DNA from: Pseudomonadota bacterium
GTDB taxonomy: Bacteria; Bdellovibrionota; Bdellovibrionia; Bdellovibrionales; JACTMU01
NCBI GenBank assembly: GCA_014584465.1
Contig: JACTMU010000071.1
Coordinates: forward strand, 1-49,499
Direction: 5' to 3'
DNA length: 49,499 bases
Positions 26,715-33,791 of this stretch are shown here, one piece after another; the stretch's first letter is position 1, and every line of letters begins with the position of its first letter. The notes under the pieces were generated by a model. It was not told the origin of the DNA. It searched no databases and saw only the letters and a list, made by a program, of their open reading frames with translations. The position numbers and the translations under genes were made by a program.

Positions 26715-26749
26715 TAAACATATATTTATTATAAATAAATATATGTTTA
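26715..26749. promoter_or_regulatory. 35-bp perfect dyad upstream of the HTH gene
   Basis: TAAACATATATTTATT, spacer ATA, AATAAATATATGTTTA: perfect 16-bp arms. It abuts the first dyad. The two together give 67 bp of almost pure AT with two-fold symmetry, a candidate autoregulatory operator or promoter region. Confidence 0.6.
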
Positions 26750-26904
26750 AATATACTTATTTACTCTGTAACGAATTGATACATCCTTCAGGCAGGCTAT
26801 AGCAAAGAACAATTGGACATGGCCCTGCAAAATTCGGCGGCCCTGGTGGCCGCACGGACTTTAGCTCCATTCCTAACTTCAGACTGGACCATCGCAAATC
26901 GCAT

Positions 26905-26968
26905 CGACGAAGGGCTAGCCAGAGGCGCTAACTCGAGGAGGCTCAACGAAGGTATAAGGAAAACTTAT
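26905..26968. repeat. Core and inner arm of the MITE-like element
   Basis: Matches the complete element at 27420 (reverse orientation) from CGACGAAGGGCTAGCCAGAG through GGCTCAACGAAGGTATAAGG to AAACTTAT. It retains the GGAGGCTCAACGAAG segment that the 30115 copy lacks. The outer inverted repeats have been lost or diverged. Confidence 0.85.
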
Positions 26969-26975
26969 GACAAAT

Positions 26976-27392
26976 TCACCGAAATGAGGTTTCGCGCCAA
27001 GCAGAATCGAGTTTGCGAACAACTGGACGGTCAAATGTGGTCAACATGATTTCACAAGTGACCCCCACCTTGGCCGTAAAGAGATGGCCTCCAAGACAAG
27101 AGAAATCAGCTCGAGCAAGAAGAGCGTGCAGATGAACAAAAGGTTTATCATTCAGAAAGGAGATGTTTCCATTGAGACTGATCAATTCCGCCTCTTCAGG
27201 ATAGAACGACTTTTCATAACGTCTCTCGTTCAAATGGTAAAAGCCAAGCTCAAACTCTTTGAGAACGCCGACGCCTGTTAAGGAGCCACTCTTCAAATTC
27301 TCATCCAAAATCACCTTCTGTAGCTGCGGGATTAGATCCTCATCGCGATCGACCCGCACCAAAATCTGTGGTCCATCTTTCAAATGTTTCAT
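26976..27392 (-). CDS. PPC/DUF296 domain protein
   Basis: A 138-aa single-domain protein. SLTGVGVLKEFELGFYHLNE, LISLNGNISF and PFVHLHALLARADFSCLGGH are the PPC (DUF296) pattern, a trimeric fold best known from plant AT-hook proteins; bacterial single-domain members have unclear function. ATG 27392 is chosen since GGAGGAG lies just upstream; a GTG 21 bases earlier is possible but has none. A complete palindromic element is inserted 22-28 bases upstream of this start, so the original promoter has been separated from the gene. Confidence 0.85.
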   Translation of the reverse strand: MKHLKDGPQILVRVDRDEDLIPQLQKVILDENLKSGSLTGVGVLKEFELGFYHLNERRYEKSFYPEEAELISLNGNISFLNDKPFVHLHALLARADFSCLGGHLFTAKVGVTCEIMLTTFDRPVVRKLDSAWRETSFR

Positions 27393-27419
27393 TCTGCTCC
27401 TCCAAACGATCACTATGTA

Positions 27420-27554
27420 GGGGCTGTCCGGTAATTACATTTTTGCCGATTTCTATAAGTTTTCCTTATACCTTCGTTGAGCCTCCTTGAGTTAGCGCCT
27501 CTGGCTAGCCCTTCGTCGGCCCGCCTCGGTATAAGACGAATTACCGGCAGCCCC
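27420..27554 (-). mobile_element. Complete MITE-like palindromic element with TATGTA duplication
   Basis: 135 bp. Left end GGGGCTGTCCGGTAATT; right end AATTACCGGCAGCCCC (one base deleted from the inverted repeat). TATGTA stands on both sides (27414-27419 and 27555-27560), the signature of transposition. Orientation is opposite to the copy at 30115. The long arms pair into a hairpin topped by a core of about 55 bases. One inner arm has a deletion relative to the 30115 copy. There is no coding capacity, so it must be moved by a transposase encoded elsewhere. Confidence 0.92.
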
Positions 27555-27693
27555 TATGTAGGATTGTCCATGGTGAAATTAACCTCTGATCATAAAAATG
27601 GGGACTCCATTTTGTGAAATTGACGCTTCTTGACTCAAAAGAAATTAGTTGAAATTAAAATAAATTGGGATGAAAAGCTGACTTAACGATAAG

Positions 27694-27786
27694 CTACAGG
27701 GGTGCTCGCGTTGATTCCTCAAAGAATGAACAAGAGCTGAGAATACACCCTCGACCTGAACAGGATAATGCCTGCGTAGGAAGTAG
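27694..27786 (+). ncRNA. TPP riboswitch (THI element)
   Basis: CTAC/GTAG close the outer stem. The conserved blocks are present in order: GGGGTGC, GAGCTGAGAATACACCC, GACCTGAACAGGATAATGCC and TGCGTAGGAAG. This is the thiamine-pyrophosphate aptamer. It precedes thiC and thi4, both thiamine-precursor genes. In Gram-negative bacteria the ligand-bound form lowers expression by termination or by hiding the ribosome-binding site. Confidence 0.95.
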
Positions 27787-27808
27787 TCGAAGAGTTCCGT
27801 TCTTGAAT

Positions 27809-27832
27809 GCAGACCGTCTTCTGCGGTTTTTT
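27809..27832 (+). terminator. Riboswitch expression-platform terminator
   Basis: GCAGA (27809-27813), a short loop and TCTGC form a stem followed by GG and a run of six T. It lies 23 bases after the aptamer, where a TPP-controlled intrinsic terminator would be expected. Confidence 0.55.
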
Positions 27833-28013
27833 GCCTCTACGAACCCTCCTGTAATTTTCGTTGTACAGTTTGAATATAAAGTGACCAAGTGCTTCGTTGC
27901 CTTGTTCATATCGGACCTTGTCGCTCGTTTAGGGAGACTCTGATTTGAGCATTGAGGCCTTGTCACTCACCACCATTGCCAACCAACGGTGGCCGATCCA
28001 ATGGGGAGGTTCT

Positions 28014-29285
28014 ATGACTCAAGTACAAAAGGCGCGAAATGGAATCTTCACCTTTGAAATGGAGTTCATTTCAAAGAGTGAAGGGATTTCGAAAGAGCGA
28101 CTTCTTCAACTTCTTTCCGAAGGAAAACTCATCCTACCTAGAAACAATCAACGAGAGCTAAAGAATTTCAAAGCGATCGGATCTGGCACGACCGTCAAGG
28201 TCAATGCAAATCTTGGTACCTCTGCAACTCATGGAAGCATTGAAAGTGAACTAGAGAAACTTAGAACCTCTTTGAAGTTCGGCGCCGACACCGTCATGGA
28301 TCTCTCAACGGGCCTAATGATCGAAGAGACTCGGGCCACCCTTCTCAAAGAGTGTCCAATTCCTTTTGGCACTGTTCCGATCTATCAGGTCGTCAAAGAT
28401 CTCAAAGGAGACGAAACGTTTCGACCCGAGGATCTCTTGGACATGATCGAACATCAGGCAAAGCAGGGGGTCGACTTTATGACTCTCCATTGCGGAATTC
28501 TCCGAGAGCATCTCACTTGGCTCGACCAGCGACTGTTAAAAATCGTGTCCCGCGGAGGGGGAATTCTTGCGCGTTGGATGGTGAAAACTGGAGATCAAAA
28601 TCCGCTCTACACTGAGTTTGATCACCTCTTGGACATTCTCGAAAAATATGATGTGACCCTTTCGTTGGGTGACGCCCTTCGCCCAGGTGCTCTATGTGAC
28701 TCTTCTGATCGAGCCCAACTGAGTGAACTGCAAACACTGGGAGAACTTACCAAGCGAGCCCTAAAAAGGGGGGTTCAGGTGATGGTGGAAGGACCTGGAC
28801 ACATCCCTTTAGATGAAATTGAGTTCAATGTGGCTCTTCAAAAGAAGAGCTGCCTGGGTGTTCCCTTCTTCGTCCTTGGCCCGCTGGTGACCGATCTTGC
28901 CGCAGGCTACGATCACATTTCAGGAGCCATCGGTGGAGCCGTTGCAGGTTGGTTTGGTGCAGATCTTCTCTGCTATGTAACTCCGAAGGAACACCTCGGT
29001 CTTCCTGATCGCACCGATGTCGAAGAGGGTCTCATCGCCTTTAAGATTGCAGCTCACGCAGCCAATGTGGTCCGGCACCCTCAACAATCCCGAAATCTTG
29101 ATGATCAGATGTCCAAAGCTCGACGAGATTTTGATTGGTCCAAACAGATGGCGTTGAGTTTCAACCCCGATCGTGCCCAAGCCTTTCACGACCAAACACT
29201 GTCGGCAAGTAGTTTTAAGAATGCCCACTTTTGCTCGATGTGTGGCCCCCAATACTGTCCCCTGAGAGAAGAGAGTAGAACTTAG
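28014..29285 (+). CDS. thiC: Phosphomethylpyrimidine synthase ThiC
   Basis: Radical-SAM enzyme (423 aa) turning AIR into HMP-P, the pyrimidine half of thiamine. [45 protein letters not shown] are conserved ThiC blocks. The iron-sulfur motif is at the C-terminus: [12 protein letters not shown] 28014 is chosen since GGGGAGG precedes it and [11 protein letters not shown] matches the family start; the frame is open upstream to 27945 without support. Expression is controlled by the TPP riboswitch; thi4 follows after 55 bases. Confidence 0.96.
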   Translation: MTQVQKARNGIFTFEMEFISKSEGISKERLLQLLSEGKLILPRNNQRELKNFKAIGSGTTVKVNANLGTSATHGSIESELEKLRTSLKFGADTVMDLSTGLMIEETRATLLKECPIPFGTVPIYQVVKDLKGDETFRPEDLLDMIEHQAKQGVDFMTLHCGILREHLTWLDQRLLKIVSRGGGILARWMVKTGDQNPLYTEFDHLLDILEKYDVTLSLGDALRPGALCDSSDRAQLSELQTLGELTKRALKRGVQVMVEGPGHIPLDEIEFNVALQKKSCLGVPFFVLGPLVTDLAAGYDHISGAIGGAVAGWFGADLLCYVTPKEHLGLPDRTDVEEGLIAFKIAAHAANVVRHPQQSRNLDDQMSKARRDFDWSKQMALSFNPDRAQAFHDQTLSASSFKNAHFCSMCGPQYCPLREESRT

Positions 29286-29340
29286 CCCCAAATCTGCAGT
29301 GGAAATCTCTTCACTGCAGTTTCTATTAAGGAGAAGCGAC

Positions 29341-30111
29341 ATGTTTGCAAAGATCGATGAAAAAGTGATTACTAGAGCCATCGTCTCAACCTATTCTAAA
29401 CAACTCGAAGAGGCTGCAGACTCAGATGTTTTGATTGGCGGCGCAGGGCCATCAGGCCTGATTGCGGCTGCTCAACTTTCGAGCTTGGGACACAAAGTTG
29501 TCGTCATTGAACGCAACAATTATCTAGGCGGTGGAATGTGGATCGGTGGATATTTGATGAACAAAATCACTGTTCGTGCTCCCGCAAATCGAATCTTAAA
29601 GAGTCTTGAGATTCCTTATGAGGAGTACTGCAAAGACCTCTATGTGGCTGATGCCCCCTTCTTTGCTTCGCGCCTCATCCATGCCGCCTGCCAAGCTGGC
29701 GTCACCTTTTTAAACATGACCATCATTGAAGATGTCATTGTCAAAAATGGGGAGGTGGCGGGACTTGTGATCAATTGGACTCCTGTTACGACACTGCCAA
29801 GATCCATCTCTTGTCTTGATCCGATCCTCCTCGAATCCAAAGTGGTCATTGATGCCACTGGACACGATGCCATCATTGCAAAGCACTTAGAGAGGCGAAA
29901 GTTGGTCACAATGAGGGGAATGGGAACACTCAATGTCGAGATGTCTGAAGAGGCTGTCGTTGAAAACACTCAATCCATCTTCCCACGTCTGTTTCTCTGT
30001 GGGATGGCGGTCTCTGAAGCTTATGGAGTGCCACGCATGGGTCCCACCTTTGGATCTATGTTGATCTCGGGCCAGCGGGTTGCCGAACAAGTTCACCAAT
30101 TTTTGCGTTAA
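29341..30111 (+). CDS. thi4: Thiamine thiazole synthase, Thi4 family, with active-site-type cysteine
   Basis: FAD/NAD-fold enzyme (256 aa) that makes the ADP-thiazole half of thiamine from NAD and glycine. [17 protein letters not shown] is the dinucleotide motif; [27 protein letters not shown] and [11 protein letters not shown] follow. [15 protein letters not shown] aligns by eye with the QSCMDP motif of yeast and plant Thi4, so Cys158 stands where those enzymes give up their own sulfur. Many prokaryotic Thi4 proteins have His there and use free sulfide. ATG 29341 has AAGGAG upstream. The stop codon is inside the target duplication of the repeat that follows. Cotranscribed with thiC, which fits the riboswitch. 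Confidence 0.92.
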   Translation: MFAKIDEKVITRAIVSTYSKQLEEAADSDVLIGGAGPSGLIAAAQLSSLGHKVVVIERNNYLGGGMWIGGYLMNKITVRAPANRILKSLEIPYEEYCKDLYVADAPFFASRLIHAACQAGVTFLNMTIIEDVIVKNGEVAGLVINWTPVTTLPRSISCLDPILLESKVVIDATGHDAIIAKHLERRKLVTMRGMGTLNVEMSEEAVVENTQSIFPRLFLCGMAVSEAYGVPRMGPTFGSMLISGQRVAEQVHQFLR

Positions 30112-30114
30112 CTA

Positions 30115-30259
30115 GGGGCTGTCCGGTAATTCGCTTTTTGATCGATTTTGATAAGTTTTTCTTATACCGAGGCGGGCCGACGAAGGGCTAGCCAGAGGCG
30201 CTAACTCGTATAAGGAAAACTTATAGAAATCGGCAAAAATGGAATTACCGGACAGCCCC
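30115..30259 (+). mobile_element. Complete MITE-like palindromic element with TAACTA duplication
   Basis: 145 bp between GGGGCTGTCCGGTAATTC and GGAATTACCGGACAGCCCC. The arms extend inward some 55 bases each with few mismatches (ending at CTTATACC and GTATAAGG), and the core contains GGCGGGCCGACGAAGGGCTA. TAACTA repeats at 30109-30114 and 30260-30265. Before insertion this TAACTA would have carried the stop codons of both convergent genes, thi4 and the ATP-grasp gene. The element leaves both proteins unchanged and its hairpin could end transcription from both sides. Confidence 0.95.
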
Positions 30260-31125
30260 TAACTAGTGCCCGCGACCATTTCGGAAAAGGTTCTTACAAA
30301 ATGCTCCACGGATTCGGGAGCATAAGTAAGAAAAAGAGAGGGTTCGATCAGTTCAAGTTCCATCAACACAAAACCCCCTCGATCCTGGGGCACAACATCG
30401 ACACGTGCATAGAGCAAATCCTCTTCAACACAATTGAGAATTTCCTGAGCCATTTCAATTTGCCTTTGACTTGGAACACATCTTGAAATCATAGCGCCAT
30501 ACTCCGCTTGAGTTCGAAAATCCATCTCCGAAGGCTTCTTTAGTACGGCATGGCTGAATCTCTTACCAAAGAAGATCATCGACATTTCACCTGACCTCTT
30601 GATTTCACCAATAAATGGTTGGACAAAGTAGTCACTCTGAAGATTCCTCGGCAACTTCGCGTACGACGCAGGATCATTTCGATGGACCAAGACAATGTGA
30701 CTTGACTTGGCCCCCACAATGGGCTTCACCACCAGGGTCTCGGTCTCAAAACTCTCAAAGAACTCTGAAATCTGCTCACGAGAAACCTTGTACTGCGTTG
30801 GTACTACTGAAATCCCCTGTGAGGCCAAATCACCAAGATAGGTCTTGCGACCGTTCCACCTCACAATCTTTGGTGGATTGAAAAGCTTGCATCCGGACTG
30901 TTCAATCTGATCGGTCATCTGCAAGAAGTCCTCAATGTGGGTTGTGTAGTCCCATGTTGAACGCAGAACTGCGCAATGGTGACTTTTCCAATCAACATCA
31001 ACGGCGTTCCACGGAACCTCCTTCACCTGCCATCCGGCCTTTCCCATCGGCTCAAATAGGAGATGATCGTCAGGAATCGCATGACCCAACTGCTTACACG
31101 TTAGAAAGAGACAACTTCTCATCAT
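30259..31125 (-). CDS. ATP-grasp enzyme, RimK/DcsG-like
   Basis: Protein of 288 aa predicted to ligate a carboxylate and an amine using ATP. VLRSTWDYTTHIEDF marks the DcsG-like subgroup; TLVVKPIVGAKSSHIVLV holds the ATP-binding lysine, FVQPFIGEIKRSGEMSMIFF the grasp strand pair, and LYARVDVVPQDRGGFVLMEL then ELIEPSLFL the metal-binding glutamates. Substrate is unknown; there is no amino-acid biosynthetic partner next to it. Its stop codon is partly made by the inserted palindromic element. Lies 23 bases after the AI-2E permease gene on the same strand. Confidence 0.82.
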   Translation of the reverse strand: MMRSCLFLTCKQLGHAIPDDHLLFEPMGKAGWQVKEVPWNAVDVDWKSHHCAVLRSTWDYTTHIEDFLQMTDQIEQSGCKLFNPPKIVRWNGRKTYLGDLASQGISVVPTQYKVSREQISEFFESFETETLVVKPIVGAKSSHIVLVHRNDPASYAKLPRNLQSDYFVQPFIGEIKRSGEMSMIFFGKRFSHAVLKKPSEMDFRTQAEYGAMISRCVPSQRQIEMAQEILNCVEEDLLYARVDVVPQDRGGFVLMELELIEPSLFLTYAPESVEHFVRTFSEMVAGTS

Positions 31126-31148
31126 CGTGGCAGCCGCCCCATTCTGTT

Positions 31149-32195
31149 TTACTGATTGACCAGATGATTATAGACTGTGTTCACCGTCAGTTTCAGAATG
31201 CTCGTGATCGGTATCGAGATGATCATTCCTAAAACCCCCATCACTTCAGATCCAATGATGATGGCCAAAATGACAGTCACGGGATGAAGATTCACAATCT
31301 TGGCCACAACCAAAGGAATGATAAAGACAATGTCAATCAACTGAGAAACTGCATAGATAATTGTAATAAGCATCAACTGCAACCCGGAATCACCGTTGAT
31401 AAAAGCCACCAAATAGGTTGGAACAGCTCCAATAAAGGGGCCGACGTAGGGAATCAAATTGGTCACAGCTGCAAAGACCCCCAGTAGCGCTGCATAGGGA
31501 AATGAGATGATCGCAAGGCCCACCCAAACAACGGCTCCCACAATCGCCGCCTCAAGAAGACGGGCCCGAATGAATCCTCCCAATTGTATGTTGATCTGAT
31601 GCTGAAGGTTCAGGGCCAACTCAAAAAGGTTGTTAGGGACAAGATTTAAGAGAGATCTCATAAACTTCTGCCCATCCTTCAACATGAAATAGGCAAAAAG
31701 AGGAGCAAGAAGTGAAACGGTGAACATCCGGCCAATGATTTGGGGCAGATCTCCGAAGATGGTTCCCGCCCATCCCGAAAGCTTTGCCTCGACGGTGGAA
31801 CTGAAATCGACTCTGTAAAAAGATTGAAAAAGTACGTTTACATACTCTTCAGTTTCCGACATGAGTTTGGTGATGCCCTCAATGTACTTTGGAACCTCGG
31901 CCTTAAGATGCCCAAACTGAGCACTCACCATAGGAACCATAATGATCGTGCCAAGGAGGATGAGAAGCCCCGTAACGCAAAACGGAACAAGAACAGCAAC
32001 ACTTCTTGAAAATCCTGCTCTCTCAAGCCGGTTTGCAAATGGACCTAAAAGGTAACTGATCACAAAGGCCAACACAAACGAGAGAAGCATGTTCTCAACC
32101 GCAAGCAAAATGGTCGCCCCAAGAGCAAGCACTGCCAAAACGGAAATCAACTTAATGATTCGCTCTCTTCTCAAAACTTTTTGAAAGCGTTTCAC
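31149..32195 (-). CDS. AI-2E family transporter (PerM/TqsA-type permease)
   Basis: Polytopic inner-membrane protein (348 aa) with about eight helices. GAVPTYLVAFINGDSGLQLM, LLAPLFAYFMLKDGQKF, ISFPYAALLGVFAAVTNLIP and VIVLAIIIGSEVMGVLGMII-like segments match PF01594. Family members export autoinducer-2, ions or small solutes; the cargo here is unknown. GTG start overlaps the stop of the cyclic-nucleotide-binding gene (GTGA), so the two may be coupled in function. Confidence 0.88.
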   Translation of the reverse strand: MKRFQKVLRRERIIKLISVLAVLALGATILLAVENMLLSFVLAFVISYLLGPFANRLERAGFSRSVAVLVPFCVTGLLILLGTIIMVPMVSAQFGHLKAEVPKYIEGITKLMSETEEYVNVLFQSFYRVDFSSTVEAKLSGWAGTIFGDLPQIIGRMFTVSLLAPLFAYFMLKDGQKFMRSLLNLVPNNLFELALNLQHQINIQLGGFIRARLLEAAIVGAVVWVGLAIISFPYAALLGVFAAVTNLIPYVGPFIGAVPTYLVAFINGDSGLQLMLITIIYAVSQLIDIVFIIPLVVAKIVNLHPVTVILAIIIGSEVMGVLGMIISIPITSILKLTVNTVYNHLVNQ

Positions 32196-32752
32196 TTGCC
32201 CCCCGCAGAACTTCCGGCTTCACCGTTGTTTTGAATGTGATTGCGTAGCTGAGAGACCTTTTCTGTCGTAGCTCTAAGTCTCTGACCTAAAATCTCTGCC
32301 AACCGAAATGTGATCTTCACTCCCATCACAGGATTTCGATCGAGAACCTCCAAGAGGTCCGGCTTAAAGAAACCAACCAAGACCGCCTCTTCCTTCGCGC
32401 AAGCCGTCGCACTTCGTTTACCATTGTCTTCCACAAGTGAAAGCTCTCCAAAAAAGGTTCCCTCATGAAGAGTTGTAATGAGCACACGTTCGACATCTTC
32501 AGCTTCCGGAGCCTGCCTTTCTTGAAAAATGTCAACGATTCCATGAATGATGATGTACATCCCAACACCAATCTCACCTTGGCGAAAGATCGTCTCACCG
32601 GGACGATACTTCCTAACGTGAACAATCTTTTCAATGAAGCGCAGCTCTTTCTTTGACAGTTCCGCAAAGAGAAAATTTTCTTTCAAAACAGAACCAATCT
32701 GTGTCTCTTTCTCTTTTGACTTAATGATATCTTCCCAAATGAAATTCACCAT
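32192..32752 (-). CDS. Cyclic-nucleotide-binding domain protein
   Basis: A 186-aa cytoplasmic protein with one cNMP-binding fold: RKYRPGETIFRQGEIGVGMY, IIIHGIVDIFQE, and the phosphate-binding cassette FFGELSLVEDNGKRSATACA (the usual RTA(S)A arginine is represented as RSATA). No helix-turn-helix follows; the C-terminus is a short helical tail. It may therefore regulate the permease encoded next to it rather than DNA. ATG 32752 is preferred over the in-frame GTG 32764, which lies inside the upstream gene end; GGTGGGTAGG precedes it. Confidence 0.85.
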   Translation of the reverse strand: MVNFIWEDIIKSKEKETQIGSVLKENFLFAELSKKELRFIEKIVHVRKYRPGETIFRQGEIGVGMYIIIHGIVDIFQERQAPEAEDVERVLITTLHEGTFFGELSLVEDNGKRSATACAKEEAVLVGFFKPDLLEVLDRNPVMGVKITFRLAEILGQRLRATTEKVSQLRNHIQNNGEAGSSAGGK

Positions 32753-32756
32753 ATAC

Positions 32757-33584
32757 CTACCCACCTGATGTAAGAAAGATCTTAGACTTCAAAACCCAAC
32801 CTGTCCATCCTCGACCAATTTCGACCTGGATCCAATCACTTTGCACTTTCTTAACCTGAACTTCCATGCCAGAGACCAGCTCACTCACAGTCGCAAAACG
32901 TTCATCGGGCCCTGACCTTAATTCCGCAGCTTCAATGACCGTTGCGCGACTCTGAAACTCATCACTCAGTTTCAAACCCACAACTCCCAGTAAAAGGAGA
33001 AACATCGCAAAAGAGAGCATCGATCGCTTGGGCCAACCACGAGGCCGCACAGCCTCTTCTGCCTCTGCGCTTTGCTTCTTCAAATGGTTGATCAAGTTCC
33101 AGCCCGAAGAGAAGAGAGCCAATCCACTGAGCACCACAAAGATCTCGTAGGACCATCGCCTCAGTGGCACTTGAAGAGACTCAATCAAGTTCGTTGAGCG
33201 ATGGAGGTTTGGATTTTTTTGCTCTAAGGAATTGAGTGCGTCATGGACTCTCTGAGAGTCTGGATGGAGCAATAATGCCTTGCGCAAATACGCAACAGAT
33301 CGACCTTCTCTATTTGTTCGCCCATAGGCCAATCCCAAATTAAACAAGATCGTCTCATTCGTTGGCTCCATACTTAGGGCTCTTTCAAAAGACTCTATAG
33401 CGTCATCGTAGGATTCAGCCCTCCACAATTCAAGGGCCTGACCAAAATGAGTCTCAACATCGACGGCTCTCTCCTTGGCAGCTCCTTCATGCTCTGTAGC
33501 AAAGCCAATCAACCCAAATGGACCCAGCAAAAGGACCAAAACAAAGGTAGAGACAAACGTAAATGGAATCCACTGTGAAGACAT
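32757..33584 (-). CDS. BatE-like TPR and SH3 membrane protein
   Basis: A 275-aa membrane-anchored protein with signal or anchor helix (FTFVSTFVLVLLLGPFGLIG), three TPR units (HFGQALELWRAESYDDAIES, ILFNLGLAYGRTNREGRSVA), two central membrane helices (EIFVVLSGLALFSSG and MLSFAMFLLLLGVVG), and a C-terminal bacterial SH3 domain (LRSGPDERFATVSELVSGME, GWTGWVLKS). This arrangement is that of BatE in the Bat aerotolerance complexes, but no BatA/B/D or VWA genes are nearby. First gene of the minus-strand unit. Confidence 0.75.
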   Translation of the reverse strand: MSSQWIPFTFVSTFVLVLLLGPFGLIGFATEHEGAAKERAVDVETHFGQALELWRAESYDDAIESFERALSMEPTNETILFNLGLAYGRTNREGRSVAYLRKALLLHPDSQRVHDALNSLEQKNPNLHRSTNLIESLQVPLRRWSYEIFVVLSGLALFSSGWNLINHLKKQSAEAEEAVRPRGWPKRSMLSFAMFLLLLGVVGLKLSDEFQSRATVIEAAELRSGPDERFATVSELVSGMEVQVKKVQSDWIQVEIGRGWTGWVLKSKIFLTSGG

Positions 33585-33791
33585 CTTGAGCTTCTATTGT
33601 GCTGGACCCACTCTGAGAGTTCAACTAAAAGTACCCAAAAAAGTGACCTCAAGTTATAGTTTCATAGTGATTGACGCAAAACCGACCCAAGTGGCTCACG
33701 ACCATGGACAGTTACTTCATAAGGTGGCGTTGACACTTGCTCTATGCAGTACTTACGAATATACAGAAGTAGCCAATAGGAGGAGTGAGCA
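33585..33791. promoter_or_regulatory. Divergent promoter region of the BatE-like gene and the succinyl-transfer operon
   Basis: A 207-bp gap between divergent genes. On the plus strand TTGACA (33732-33737) is followed at 18 bases by TACGAA, a passable promoter, and then GGAGGAG as ribosome-binding site seven bases before the ATG. I saw no recognisable ArgR box. Confidence 0.35.

Larger units (their letters stand above)
26670..26975. other. Spacer with AT-rich dyads and a gene fragment
   Basis: Besides the two dyads, a plus-strand frame from 26780 encodes a protein-like stretch (YSKEQLDMALQNSAALVAAR, then FLTSDWTIANRI) without a good start. It runs in frame into the core of the palindromic element (26905-26968). 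It may be a remnant of a lost gene. Confidence 0.35.
27393..28013. other. Divergent regulatory region of the PPC gene and thiC
   Basis: Contains the MITE-like element, an AT-rich stretch with possible promoter elements (TTGACT at 27630), the TPP riboswitch (27694-27786), its terminator hairpin (27809-27832) and about 180 further bases of thiC leader. No protein gene is supported. Confidence 0.6.

Noticed and set aside
27694-27966. 90-codon minus-strand frame upstream of thiC
   Set aside because: It is the complement of the TPP riboswitch and its terminator; the RNA explanation is far stronger.
27420-30259. Reading the 2.8-kb block between the two complete elements as a composite transposon
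   Set aside because: Each copy has its own exact 6-bp duplication (TATGTA and TAACTA), so they inserted separately and did not move the thiC-thi4 genes as a unit.
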